Below, one piece after another: positions 10,741 to 21,041 of a stretch of 38,387 nt of DNA. Origin of the DNA: Oehlia diaphana (taxonomy: Eukaryota; Glomeromycota; Glomeromycetes; Glomerales; Glomeraceae); contig QZLH01000096.1 of NCBI GenBank assembly GCA_003833135.1, forward strand, positions 28,483 to 66,869, given 5' to 3'. Both the position numbers and the translations under genes were made by a program. The notes below the pieces were generated by a model that saw only the letters and a list, made by a program, of their open reading frames with translations, searched no databases and was not told the origin of the DNA. How positions within the stretch are numbered: the first letter of the stretch is position 1; each line of letters starts with the position of its first letter.

Positions 10741-11040
10741 TATATTAGATATTCAGGATCCTTAATAAATCTTGTCTTTATGTCCATTAACACCCTTTAT
10801 TTTTGTGAAAAATTTCAAAACAGTAATTTAAATAAAAAGAAAATCCTATAATAAATTCTTATTGGACTTATAAAATAAGGTATATTTAATATTAAAGAAT
10901 TATATAACTTCATGTAATTTTTATTGTCAACAATTTATAAAAACAAAAAAACTAGTTTTTAAGCACTTCGATCTTTCTATCCTATCTCTTAACTTAGGAA
11001 AAATCTAAAGATATTTATATAAAAATAAAGTATAAGAAAA

Positions 11041-11071
11041 ATAATATAAATAAATTAAATAAAATATATAC

Positions 11072-11121
<50 letters not shown>

Positions 11122-11232
11122 TAAAAGAAATAAAAGTAATAAAAGAAATAAAAGAAATAATAAAAATAAAAAAATAATAAGAATAATATAAATAATATAA
11201 ATAACAAAAATAATAAAAATAATAAAAATAAT
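11041..11232. repeat. Low-complexity A-rich microsatellite (AGAAATAAAA and AAT repeats)
   Basis: A 10 bp period AGAAATAAAA runs from about 11073 to 11160 and passes into irregular AATAAT/AAAATAAT repeats up to 11232. Such runs are often left by A-rich tails of retrotransposons, but no adjacent element body is visible. The interval 10741-11040 holds nothing else that I can identify. Confidence 0.7.
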
Positions 11233-11335
11233 AATTGTAACGTTATAAAATTATTTGATTACATAATGATTGATCTACTAATTAATTATCTGATTTTTAA
11301 GTTAAATGGTTTTTATTGTGCTATGATCTTCATTA

Positions 11336-11655
11336 TCAACAGTAATTATGCAAAAATGTATTAACTAGATTATATTGATATGAAGAATAGGTTAAGCTGT
11401 TATTTAAACTGTCAAATAGTTCTGTAGGTTCTTCTTCTGAAGATTTAGGAGGTGTAATAATGTTTTCTAATACATTTTCTTTTAATTAGTTAAAAAAGTA
11501 TTCAGAAGACTTATAAAATGTAATAATATTTTCTAATACGTTTTTATTATTTTCAATAAAAAAATTTGTAATTAAAATAGTGTCTTCAAAAAAATTTATA
11601 AAAAAATTCCAATTTATGTCTATTGTGTTAAAGAATTTGTTAGGATAAATATCAC
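11336..11655 (-). pseudogene. Unrecognised coding relic of about 105 codons with internal duplication
   Basis: The minus strand reads CSDIYPNKFFNTIDINWNFF, continues through VLENIITFYKSSEYFFN, one in-frame TAA, then a second VLENIITPPKSSEEEPTE, and ends LVNTFLHNYC-stop at 11336. The repeated VLENIIT...SSE segments about 30 codons apart suggest a duplicated motif in the ancestral protein. No ATG is evident at the left end and the family is not recognised. The acidic SSEEEP segment with scattered aromatics is not the composition expected from random AT-rich DNA. Confidence 0.35.
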
Positions 11656-11829
11656 TGCATTAATTATCACTCCTTTATTTAATATATGTAGAGCACAAAT
11701 TTTTTATGATGTGCATAGATGTTATAAATAAATATTTAATTAAAATTCATATGCTTGTACAATAATTACATTATACAATATTATGGTAAAAATTACCAGT
11801 AGTAAAATAAAAATTAAATAAAAGATACA

Positions 11830-12326
11830 TACAGTCTACCCTTGATACAGCGAAGAAACCGTTCTGCACCTCAAATTTGTTATAGCAAGTTAACAAAAAA
11901 TTTGAAGAATTTACCGTATATCGCAGGCTATAGACCCCCTATGTACAATACCCCCCTTGAAAAATTTCATGGAATTGTATAGTACCCCAGGGGTATTTTA
12001 CATTTATCTCGTGATTCAGTGATCAGATTTGAGCGATAATTTTTTTGTTTGATAGCTCTCGTTGAGCTCTTCAAAATAAAAAAAACATCATTTACATTGG
12101 ACCAGTAGATCGTGAGATATTCGCAAAAAATGGAATTTTTAAATTTTATTTAGTACCTGAAGGTACAGGGTCAAACCCCGATTTTTGCAAGATACCTGGG
12201 GTACTATGGCCCGTGATATATGGTAATTGGTTACTTTATTATAGCAAGGAAAAATTGACATATTTTATTAGCTAAATGTCACGTGATTTGTTATATAAAA
12301 ATTCGCTATAAGAAGGGTAAACTATA
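11830..12326. mobile_element. Pogo/Tigger-like MITE carrying a nested second MITE
   Basis: The left end reads TACAGTCTACCCTTGATACA and the right end, reverse-complemented, TATAGTTTACCCTTCTTATA. Both are followed by GCGAA, and TA dinucleotides lie at 11830-11831 and 12325-12326. The CTATAGCGAA/TTATAACGAA style of end with a TA target is typical of the pogo/Tigger branch of Tc1/mariner. Without the 314 bp insertion the element would be about 180 bp, close to the related solo element at 22506-22676. No coding sequence remains. Confidence 0.7.
11912..12225. mobile_element. MITE inserted inside the pogo-like MITE
   Basis: Inverted ends of 22 bp begin TACCGTATATCGCAGG on the left and TACCATATATCACGGG on the right. 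They differ at four positions, all transitions. TA is the probable target duplication. The interior is richer in C-runs (TACCCC, ATACCCCCC) than its surroundings and holds no ORF. A 16 bp sequence TACCGTATATCACGGG matching these ends occurs alone at 37657-37672. Confidence 0.75.
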
Positions 12327-12559
12327 TATTCTGCTATTTTATTTCTCCTAAAAATCATATATGATTTATTTAGTATAATTAATTACTATATATAAAGTAC
12401 TTTGATACTATTTTAATAGTATTATAAATAGTTTAATAAATTAATTATATTAGAATGGTCCTGTAATTCTTTATTTTTTGTATTTGTATTTATATATATA
12501 ATATTTGCAAAAAAAAAGATATATATAATTAAAAATATAATAAAAATATAATATAAATG
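12327..12559. other. AT-rich spacer
   Basis: TATA-rich, low-complexity sequence without a gene. No promoter for the retrotransposon relic downstream can be identified, as expected for a 5'-truncated copy. Confidence 0.5.
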
Positions 12560-14159
12560 AATTGAAGTTGATAACGTATCTTCTTCCATACAATTACCCA
12601 TTATTAAGAAATGTACAAGGTGTGATTTGAAAGAAATTCATACAAAGAATAAAAGGAAAGGTGTTAAACGGAGATGTCTGTTGAATATAAATGACACTAA
12701 TAGATCAGTTAAGATCAATGTGAAAAGTATAGATAATCGATACATATTAGATATGTCAGTGTTCGAATGTTTAGCACAGGCTAAAAACAATAGTATTATG
12801 AAGTTAGTTAACAATGGTATAAATCAAATCCCTTCTAATTTATTGACATTTGTTCATCCACCAAGAATTAGAAATGATCTATTAAAGATCAAAGATAGTT
12901 TAGAATTGGTTAAAAATATTGAAGCATACACAAATAGGTCGTTTAAAAAATATACATTCACAGCAGTGGACATGAGTAATGCTTTCTTGATCAGTAGCCC
13001 AAAAAGATTTGAATTCAATGTTAATATTACAGACAATCCATTAGCATTCAAAGCAGAACTTATAGCAATTATATTAGTGTTATTAGTTTGTTCCAAAAAT
13101 GCGAATATCATGATATATGTTAACGTACATTAACATATTTAATGAATTAAAAAAAGAATCTTTACAACAAATATCAAAAGAAAAATGACAATCAACGCAT
13201 GGTGGATATTAGGGTTTAAAATAATCAAATTTTTTAAATTATCAGTGTTATTAATTAAAGTTAAAGCGCATAATAACAGTGAATACAATAATATTGTAGA
13301 TAAATTAGCTAAAGATGCTCTAGATAAAGATCCTATATATATTGATCTAAAACTTTCATTGTATAAAAGAAACGTTTGTTAGAATTATAATCCTATAGAA
13401 AAAGATGTTACAATCATGATTAAACATATAAGGGAAACTCAATGGATAGAAGAATTTTTTAACTTACATAGAAATGAGTATTGGAATAATTTCAAGACGC
13501 TTGCAGAAATAGATTGGTCAAGTATGTTTAAAGTGCTTAAAGGTAATACTGAATTAACAAATTTTTCAGAACATGAATTAAATTCATTTAAAATTAAAAT
13601 TCGGGCAGAAGAATTACCAACACTGGATAATCTAATTAAAAGAAAGCCACATATTTATAATTCTAAATGGAAATGTCCTATATGTTTAAAAGATAATGAA
13701 ACATATTTACACCTATGGAAATATGAACAGTTAGAATAAATAAATAAAAACATAATAGGGAAATTACAACAATACATACAAGACTTGATATTAGCTAATA
13801 GTCAAGAAGAAAATATAAACTCTAAGAGTGTTCTTAAAGAAATTTTGCTTTACCAGATTTGGGACTTTAATAAAACATATAATTTGTCTATGTTAACAAA
13901 AGGTTTTGTGCATATAGATTTAGTTAACCTATTCAAGAGTTACAAAATGATAGACAAAGATAGGATAAGGTTATTAGATGGTTTGGTTAATAAATTAATT
14001 TTTGATTTTAAAGTTCTTATATGGAAGTATAGAAATGTTAAACTAGTTGATTTAGAACATCAGAGAGGGATTAATACAAAGATGAAAAAGTCAGCCAACA
14101 AATCTAAATTAGTAATTAACAAATTAGATAAAATAGTAAGTTCACGTTGGGAGCTATAG
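12560..14159 (+). pseudogene. 3' end of a non-LTR retrotransposon ORF (RNase H and zinc finger), decayed
   Basis: Frame 0 is recognisable from a KKCTRC segment near 12606 to the TAG at 14157-14159. It is broken by stops clustered at 13131-13145, by TAG at 13380-13382 and by TAA at 13737-13739. The RNase H region starts at IEAYTNRSFKK (about 12921), continues with FKAELIAII (Glu kept) and IMIYVNVH, and ends at KVKAHNNSEYNNIVDKLAKDA (Asp kept). The first and third acidic positions, normally Asp, are Asn (12933-12935 and 13122-13124). A downstream finger has Cys at 13674 and 13683 and His at 13710, but Tyr at 13722 where the last Cys is expected. A basic tail follows. No reverse transcriptase lies upstream, so the copy is 5'-truncated, as is usual for LINEs. 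The exact clade is unknown. Confidence 0.75.
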
Positions 14160-14420
14160 AATAGCCTAGTGTTCGATAAGGGAGGTCATTGGTCAAATTT
14201 TTAAACCTATCATGACGGGTCACCTTTAATCTCAAGGTGACAGGTCGGTCTTTTCCTTCTAGAGGGGCAGTATGTTGATAATGTTTAATTAAAATTAGAA
14301 TACTTTATTTTATTTTACGTTTGTAAATATATTGTATTACTTTAACATTATTATCAATAAACATGATCATGCCTTTACAAAGAAAAAAAAAATAATAATA
14401 ATAATATAAATGAATAAAAA
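14160..14420 (+). mobile_element. LINE 3' untranslated region with hairpin and A-rich (AAT) tail
   Basis: Directly after the relic stop codon comes a GC-richer segment (14160-14280). It has a perfect 8 bp stem GTCACCTT/AAGGTGAC at 14219-14226 and 14234-14241 with a 7 nt loop. After AT-rich sequence the element ends in an A-run followed by AATAATAATAATA near 14382-14405. A 3' structure plus a simple-repeat tail is characteristic of non-LTR retrotransposons, whose reverse transcriptase often recognises the 3' end of its RNA. The boundary is approximate. Confidence 0.55.
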
Positions 14421-15029
14421 AAAAACATTTAGAATTTTCTTTCATTTCTAATAAATATTTTATAGCACGTGAATTTTCATAAAATTATGCATAAAGCATA
14501 ATGTAAATTATGTTCTAATAAATTTTACCAGAAATGAATGTAAAATTAATCCTTTTTATAATATATATATTTTTATTTTTTTGGTAAAAAAAGTAATAAA
14601 ATTAAAAATAGGTTTTTATATTAAATTTGTATCAAAATAATTACTGCATTCCATCCTATTCTGGATTTTACTTTTTCTAAATATTTTTCTTTTACTGTTA
14701 TTAAATGAATAATAATTATAATAATTGATATAATGCAGTAATAGTAATATATAAAACAATGCTTTTTTTCTAATAATATTTAGATCAAATGTATTTAAAA
14801 AATACTTTTGCAATGTTTTTTTACTAATTATAATTTTAGAAATAAAAAATAATTTTTGACATAAAACTATAATACATTTTCAGTATAATAGAAAAAAAAT
14901 ATTATTAATATAATAAAATAAGTAAATGATTATCTATTATGCAATCAAACTAACAGTTAATGGTATAATTAAAACATTAGTATAACATGCTTTCAATAAA
15001 TATTACATTTATCCAATAGTCTTTTACTG
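14421..15029. other. AT-rich spacer including the SEC7 3' flank
   Basis: I see no gene or repeat here. The SEC7 transcript (minus strand) must end within this interval. Several AATAAA-like and T-rich stretches exist, but none stands out as the poly(A) signal. Confidence 0.5.
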
Positions 15030-18000
15030 TTAATTATCCCATCGATCAACATTCAAAAATTCATTTCCAACTTTTTCTAAAAATTCTTGAAGTGCAACCC
15101 TAACATCTGATCCATCCACACCAATTATCTTAATTGCTAATTGATAAAAATCTGGTATTTGTTTCCTTAATCCGACTAATCTTGTAGTTCTTGTATCATG
15201 AATTTCTCCGGCATCATCATCAAACAAATCAGCATCACTATCTGCTCGCTTTCCAGAATCCCATTTCGTTTTACATAATTCTCTTAGTACGATTATTACT
15301 AATGGTGACCAATTTGTCATTTCTCGTTGTTGCTGACTAGATACTGGTTCATTAATTAATCGTATAAATTGCTCAAGCACTTTTGTTGATTCTTCTACAA
15401 GTGGTGGTAATAAATCCCGGTCTGCATCACCAAATGTTCGGTATAGATCATAAAGGATCGAAAGAAATACAGATAATGCAGATGTTTCTTGTTTCGTAAG
15501 GTTTGGCATTTGCTGAACATATCCTTCTTTTAATAATGTACGTCGAAGGTCATGGTTTGCATTAAAATCATATGCAAATTTATATGAATTATAAAGACAT
15601 CTCAACCATCGATTTCGATATTCGGCTGGCATTCGCGCAAGATAATGAACTTGTTCTCCTTGTTCTCTTGACGCTGCGTCATTAAGAGCAAGATCTCGTA
15701 CTGACTGAATGGCAGTAAGTTGTGCCGCACATTTGATAACTGCATGAGCGAAATCGATATCAACTTTTGTAGTTATAGCTGCTGTCTGAGCAGGTGGATA
15801 TGGATTCTCATTTACTAGAGAATCTATAGAGTCTTCTTCAGATCCAAAGGAAGAACCATTTGGAACTTGGTTAACTTGGTTGTTACCACCTACATGATTC
15901 AGTCTAACATTAATTGTTTCATCTCTGTGATTATCAGACGCAACTGTATCCACTTCCAAAAGCTCTTTTGGTGTAGTCCATTTGAAAATTTCCTCAAGTG
16001 TATTAGTCACTATTTTCCATGTTACATTATCGAAGCGAATTCCATTTCTGGCTATTAAATTATGGAAACATCGAATACCTGTTTGACCCAATTTTTCATT
16101 TCTACGTTTAAGAAGTGCCACAAGTAAATCTAATAGTTCTACTAGAAATTCAGGCTGTTTAACGAATATTTCATGAAATCGAGCATAAAGATCTACCATC
16201 AGGCGTATTGTTTGAATCCAAACTTCTGCTGTAGATTCGCGTCTCCTAAAATCAACCGTTGAAGTTTGTTGTGACGGAGTTGGCTCCTTAAGATCTTCAA
16301 ATATAGGCATAATAACATTTCTAAAAATCTTTATCCAATATGTTATCTCAAAAAGATGACCAGTAGATTTCAATATGTCGAAAAGAGCTTCTAGCGCTTT
16401 ATTTCGGACAGTTTGAGATTCTGAATCTATAACTAACCGAGAAAGCCCTGAAACAACGGGGAACCATTTCAAAAAGAATTGTTCTTCTTCAATATGTTGT
16501 AATTTCTTTTTTGTCAGCGTAGATTGTTCAGTGGTTTGTGGTATTACTATCATATCTCTCTTGTTTTCAGTTTTCCCAGATGTACTATCCACATCCTTTA
16601 CTAAAACTTTAACACACCCTTGTAGCATTCTTATTGCTTCATTAACAAGTTCCTCTTCCTTTGCATTAAAAGCAAATTCCACGATGCAATTTACAAAATC
16701 AACAAATGCTGGTCCAATAAGATCCAGATGTTTTTGGTAGACTAATCTAGCAACGGCAAAAGTATTCTCTACTAATTGAGGATTTTCATCAGATGCAGCA
16801 CGACCAAAAACTACAAAGATGCTCTTCCAACCAGACTTAATGTTTTTTGCACGAGCAGTAATCATTTGAATAAATGATTGAATAATAAGGTCATGTATAT
16901 TTGGTGATGGATTATTTTTAATTATGTGTTCAAAGGGTTTCATAAATTCACTCTGGGTATTATAATGTGATAACTCATCTCTTTCCAAAAATTTCATGCT
17001 CAACTGTCTGAGAGAATCAATAGCAAAAATAGCAACAATATCATTAGGGTGACATCCAACAGTATTGAAATGAGGTTGGAGAATTTTCCAAATTTGTGTC
17101 CATTCAAACCGAATTCTTGACATATTATAATATGCAATTTCAACAATACGCTGCAAGCTGTACATTCTTGGTGACGTTCTTGAAAAATTTACTTCCTCAA
17201 GAGAAACTGAGCACAATGCACCGAAAAAATGAACAATCGCATCACCACTCAATTTCACACTATTTGTAAAAATTCGGTCGATAGCTATTATTGTACTTTG
17301 TGATTGAAACTCCTTCATAACACCCCCAAGTGAACCACGACGTGTTTTGCTAATACTCTGTCGTGAGGCAGAAGTTATGGATGACGGATTACTTGAAGAA
17401 TTTGTAGTAGATTGTACGACATTTTTATTATTTTGTGGAGAATAATCCAAACCACTTACGCCTTCTGTAGTATAAACGACCGATCCTGTTGAACTATCAA
17501 TAAGTTGATATCGCTCCATCGTAGATATTGTCTTTAAAACAATGAGCCATGAAGATTGTAGACCTTCACCGTAGGAATTAGCAGCGGAAAGTAACGTTTT
17601 TATCGCTGTTACATTTTTGGACCTCATTTCATCAACATGATTTAAACCCGTCAACTTAGCTAATGAAGACACAAAAGCATCTCTTTCAACATCCATTCTA
17701 AAGATACTACTAATTCTTATAGCACCAAGAAATCCTTCAAGACAAAGTTCGACTGATTCTTGATTTGCTTGTATAAATTCAGCTGCTTTAAAATACCCAT
17801 TTGCGTCAGCTTCTTCAAAAACAAGGCTAAGAGTAGCCATTAAAGGCCAACATACAATTGCAAACATTGGCTTAACATGATCTGCGTGCGAAGCACTTCG
17901 CCAAACAGCTGGCGTATGACCTTCCCTGTTACTCTTCAACAATGCCTGACTTTTCTTTTGCATCTGTGAAATTTCTCTCTCGTATAGTTCTTGACGTTCC

Positions 18001-21000
18001 CGATCATTTGCATGGCTAATCGCAGTTTTTGCCACTTCTGATATTTGTTCTTCCTCCATAACAATTTCGTTATTTGCAATCTCGTCAAATATTTCTCCCA
18101 AAAATTCATCAGGTAAATCATTATTATTATTAATACCTCGATTATTCTTAGTGAATTCGGATTTATCCATGCGTCTCTTAACTTGTGCTGAATGCTGATC
18201 AGTATTTAGCATAATAACGGAATAGGCAAGAATATATGCAGTATCTGCATTTGCGAATATATCTGGATTATTTTCACAATAACGATCAGCAAACTTTTCC
18301 ATAATCCGATCAATTTTTTGTGATTCACCGGGTAATCGAAATGTCTGTAAAAATACTCTCAAGGCATCAACAAACCCCAATCCCATGAAATCCATACGAT
18401 CCACAAAGGCATGCATGATTTTAATAGCTTCTGGATCACCTTCGCCTAAATATTCACCTATAGCAGCTTTACTTAAACCTGGAGTTGAAGATAGGAAAGA
18501 TATTATGCTAGCACTATCATTTTTTAAGAAACCATTCCCTATTAAAAAATTAAGCCCCTTAGTTGGTTTTGCGTTGAATAGCTTAATACCTTCACGCAAA
18601 GTTTGTTTACGTGACATGATTTCTTGGTATTGTGCTGGATTATCTTCATAATCTTCTATACCAACGCTACTTCCACTAGAATTTGCATGTAATGTAGAAA
18701 AATTTACATTAAGCAAAGGATTCTTCGAAAAAATTACTGGAGTTTTGTCTTCTGAAATATCAGGCGAAGGATTACGAGGTGAAGATTGTGGAGTCTTTAT
18801 GCCATTTTTTCTTTCCAAATCCTTACACCATTCAATCAAAGATTTGACAATAGCTATTAAACACCTTAATCCTTTCACCTTTAGTATCTTATCCTGTAAT
18901 GCCACCAATTCTAGATTTGACGAATTTGTACCCATTAAATTACCCATTGTCGATCCGCTTTGACTTTTTGTGCGGATTTGCGAGATTTTAGACAATGAAG
19001 TTACTATATGTTCGAATACGCTAGCCATTGAAAAATCACAATCGTAATTCAAATAAATATCCAGCAAAATCTGCGGCTTTTGACATATCTTCATTAGACC
19101 TTGTAATACTAAATGTTTTTGCTGATAAGTCGCATTTGACATATCTAAGAATCTTAGATAAATTTCGCTAAATAGTACTTCCAATTCTGTTTTCAAAGGT
19201 GCACGATAGTATCGTAATAACATTAAAAAATTAGAAAGTGAAAGTTCAAAAAGTTGTTCATTAGATGAAACCCCATTCTGTGATAATGAAACACAAAGAG
19301 ATTGACGAATTAAATTGATAAATAGTTCATCAGACTGAAAGATTGGACCGGAATTATCCAACATTGATAAAATTAATTCTAATACTAAAGAGCGACCGCG
19401 AAGATTTATTTCTTCATTTTGCAAATTTTCGGTTGAATCAGAGCGCATAGATAGTTTACAAAATAATTTAAAGGTTAAATAAAGATCTTTACGTAAAATA
19501 ACCAAGGTTTCATGTGACGCGTCTTGTCGATTACGTGTTGTTTTAGATTTCTTTCCAGTGTTGAGAGGAGGTATCGTGATCTTAAGATCTTTTTTGGATG
19601 CTAAAGATGATCTCCTTCTTTTTAAAGGCGCTTTATCCTCGTTAAGTATCTCAGATGATGTATCCTTTCCTTTAATTGTTGTAACAACGGGCACGGCATC
19701 AGAAATTTCATTTTTACTTTTAACCCCATTTTCCAATTTCTTGTTTAATGAATTTTGTTCTAGGTTTTTATGTTCTAATTCAAAAGAATTATCATCTTTT
19801 TTGTTAATTCCTTTCTCATCCCGCATTTTTTCAATTATATCCTGTGAGTTAGAATTTTCGTCATAAATAATTTCATTTTCTATTAAAGTACTTTCGATAA
19901 TTTCTGATGACGATTCGGAAATTTCCCCTATACCATTTACTGACTTTGAACCAATAGTTGATTCCGATTCAAAAGTTTCAATACTATTGTTCTTATTTTC
20001 AACACCATTTTTTTCCACATTACTTTCATTATCTAACTCATGATTATCGTTTTTTTCTTTGGTTAATTTAATTTCTGAAATTGTTTCTGCGCTTTTCGCA
20101 GCTTCCTGTTTTGATAACTCAATAGAAAACTCCTTCCATCTCGCAACAATTGCATTTGAAATTTGAGTTAGTTCAGCTTTTGCGGTTGCTTGATTTACTT
20201 GACTTTTTGAGAAACAATAAATGTTACAACACGTTTGAATAATTTTTAGTAAACTAATTCCGTGAACGGGACATTGTTCTGTAGTAACAAGTGTAAGTAA
20301 AACTTTCAATATTTGAAGCTGAACAGTATTATCAGTTTGAGGACCAACAAAACCAACACAAACTGTATGGACAACATCATCAATTAATCGGGCAGGATTA
20401 GGAAAATTGGAATAGCTACTTTCCTCAATTTCATTATTATCATCGAAGGGCGTTGATACATCGATATGTGATATATTATTTGTCTCACTAAACCCACCAT
20501 TACTATTATTTTTTTTTACTTTTGAATCTTTCTTCTTTGTTTGTGTATCTTTTTGAGGTGCAATTGGATTTAACCCTTTAAAAAGCCCGTGAGCAATTAC
20601 TTTTTGTAAACAATCTAGTGCTAAGATCCTTATATTATTTGGCATTGAGTTGCCACAAGCAAGCCTAAATGGTTGCCAATAATTATCGGCCATGATTTTT
20701 GGTAAATCTTCTCCAGCACGCGCAAATAAACTACTAGAAATGGATATTCGTCCGTTCCCGCCAGATAATAAACTAGGAGATGCATTTTCGATTAATTTGC
20801 CCGGTGAAGAACTACTTTTTGTTTTTCCCTCCTTCTCATTAGTTTCACCGGAAACTTTTTCACTAATTTCAATCGTAATTCCGTTTTGTTTATTTTTGTT
20901 TGAAGCATTTTCTTTTGTGATTATGTCTATATTTTGTAGTAATTGTTCTAAAGCTGTAGAACAAACTTGCTCGAGCTCTTTTTGCTTTGATGATTGAGCC

Positions 21001-21041
21001 TCGGCTAACAGCCTTTCCAATGCACCCTTAAGGATGCTCAT
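15030..21041 (-). CDS. SEC7: Sec7/BIG-type ARF guanine-nucleotide exchange factor
   Basis: An uninterrupted 2003-residue protein, close to yeast Sec7 (about 2009) and the BIG proteins. It activates ARF GTPases at the late Golgi and drives coat and vesicle formation. The N-terminal DCB region (about 1-310) is followed by an acidic, Asn/Ser-rich linker (about 320-500) and a basic patch KRRRSSLASKK. The HUS region contains the HUS box N665-Y-D-C-D. The Sec7 catalytic domain is about 812-995: FRLPGESQKIDR carries the glutamic finger E906, and AYSVIMLNTDQH (near 944) is motif 2. The YS...D...M residues match the brefeldin-A-sensitive type. HDS repeats fill the C-terminal half. The start is the first ATG of the frame and begins a typical helix, MSILKGALERLLAEA. 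There are no introns, unlike the two neighbours. Minus-strand and antisense ORFs inside it are shadows. Confidence 0.96.
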   Translation of the reverse strand: MSILKGALERLLAEAQSSKQKELEQVCSTALEQLLQNIDIITKENASNKNKQNGITIEISEKVSGETNEKEGKTKSSSSPGKLIENASPSLLSGGNGRISISSSLFARAGEDLPKIMADNYWQPFRLACGNSMPNNIRILALDCLQKVIAHGLFKGLNPIAPQKDTQTKKKDSKVKKNNSNGGFSETNNISHIDVSTPFDDNNEIEESSYSNFPNPARLIDDVVHTVCVGFVGPQTDNTVQLQILKVLLTLVTTEQCPVHGISLLKIIQTCCNIYCFSKSQVNQATAKAELTQISNAIVARWKEFSIELSKQEAAKSAETISEIKLTKEKNDNHELDNESNVEKNGVENKNNSIETFESESTIGSKSVNGIGEISESSSEIIESTLIENEIIYDENSNSQDIIEKMRDEKGINKKDDNSFELEHKNLEQNSLNKKLENGVKSKNEISDAVPVVTTIKGKDTSSEILNEDKAPLKRRRSSLASKKDLKITIPPLNTGKKSKTTRNRQDASHETLVILRKDLYLTFKLFCKLSMRSDSTENLQNEEINLRGRSLVLELILSMLDNSGPIFQSDELFINLIRQSLCVSLSQNGVSSNEQLFELSLSNFLMLLRYYRAPLKTELEVLFSEIYLRFLDMSNATYQQKHLVLQGLMKICQKPQILLDIYLNYDCDFSMASVFEHIVTSLSKISQIRTKSQSGSTMGNLMGTNSSNLELVALQDKILKVKGLRCLIAIVKSLIEWCKDLERKNGIKTPQSSPRNPSPDISEDKTPVIFSKNPLLNVNFSTLHANSSGSSVGIEDYEDNPAQYQEIMSRKQTLREGIKLFNAKPTKGLNFLIGNGFLKNDSASIISFLSSTPGLSKAAIGEYLGEGDPEAIKIMHAFVDRMDFMGLGFVDALRVFLQTFRLPGESQKIDRIMEKFADRYCENNPDIFANADTAYILAYSVIMLNTDQHSAQVKRRMDKSEFTKNNRGINNNNDLPDEFLGEIFDEIANNEIVMEEEQISEVAKTAISHANDRERQELYEREISQMQKKSQALLKSNREGHTPAVWRSASHADHVKPMFAIVCWPLMATLSLVFEEADANGYFKAAEFIQANQESVELCLEGFLGAIRISSIFRMDVERDAFVSSLAKLTGLNHVDEMRSKNVTAIKTLLSAANSYGEGLQSSWLIVLKTISTMERYQLIDSSTGSVVYTTEGVSGLDYSPQNNKNVVQSTTNSSSNPSSITSASRQSISKTRRGSLGGVMKEFQSQSTIIAIDRIFTNSVKLSGDAIVHFFGALCSVSLEEVNFSRTSPRMYSLQRIVEIAYYNMSRIRFEWTQIWKILQPHFNTVGCHPNDIVAIFAIDSLRQLSMKFLERDELSHYNTQSEFMKPFEHIIKNNPSPNIHDLIIQSFIQMITARAKNIKSGWKSIFVVFGRAASDENPQLVENTFAVARLVYQKHLDLIGPAFVDFVNCIVEFAFNAKEEELVNEAIRMLQGCVKVLVKDVDSTSGKTENKRDMIVIPQTTEQSTLTKKKLQHIEEEQFFLKWFPVVSGLSRLVIDSESQTVRNKALEALFDILKSTGHLFEITYWIKIFRNVIMPIFEDLKEPTPSQQTSTVDFRRRESTAEVWIQTIRLMVDLYARFHEIFVKQPEFLVELLDLLVALLKRRNEKLGQTGIRCFHNLIARNGIRFDNVTWKIVTNTLEEIFKWTTPKELLEVDTVASDNHRDETINVRLNHVGGNNQVNQVPNGSSFGSEEDSIDSLVNENPYPPAQTAAITTKVDIDFAHAVIKCAAQLTAIQSVRDLALNDAASREQGEQVHYLARMPAEYRNRWLRCLYNSYKFAYDFNANHDLRRTLLKEGYVQQMPNLTKQETSALSVFLSILYDLYRTFGDADRDLLPPLVEESTKVLEQFIRLINEPVSSQQQREMTNWSPLVIIVLRELCKTKWDSGKRADSDADLFDDDAGEIHDTRTTRLVGLRKQIPDFYQLAIKIIGVDGSDVRVALQEFLEKVGNEFLNVDRWDN

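Noticed and set aside
10669..10851. 60-codon plus-strand ORF
   Set aside because: It starts inside the right arm of a palindrome and has no protein-like conservation.
11073..11160. Regular 10 bp repeat considered as a CRISPR-like array
   Set aside because: There are no spacers, the period is only 10 bp, and the setting is eukaryotic; it is a microsatellite.
14616..14813. 65-codon minus-strand ORF
   Set aside because: It consists of AT-rich codons only (Asn, Tyr, Ile, Lys, Phe) with no supporting context.
15867..20997. Several plus-strand and one minus-strand ORFs inside SEC7
   Set aside because: They overlap the conserved 2003-codon frame and are frame shadows.
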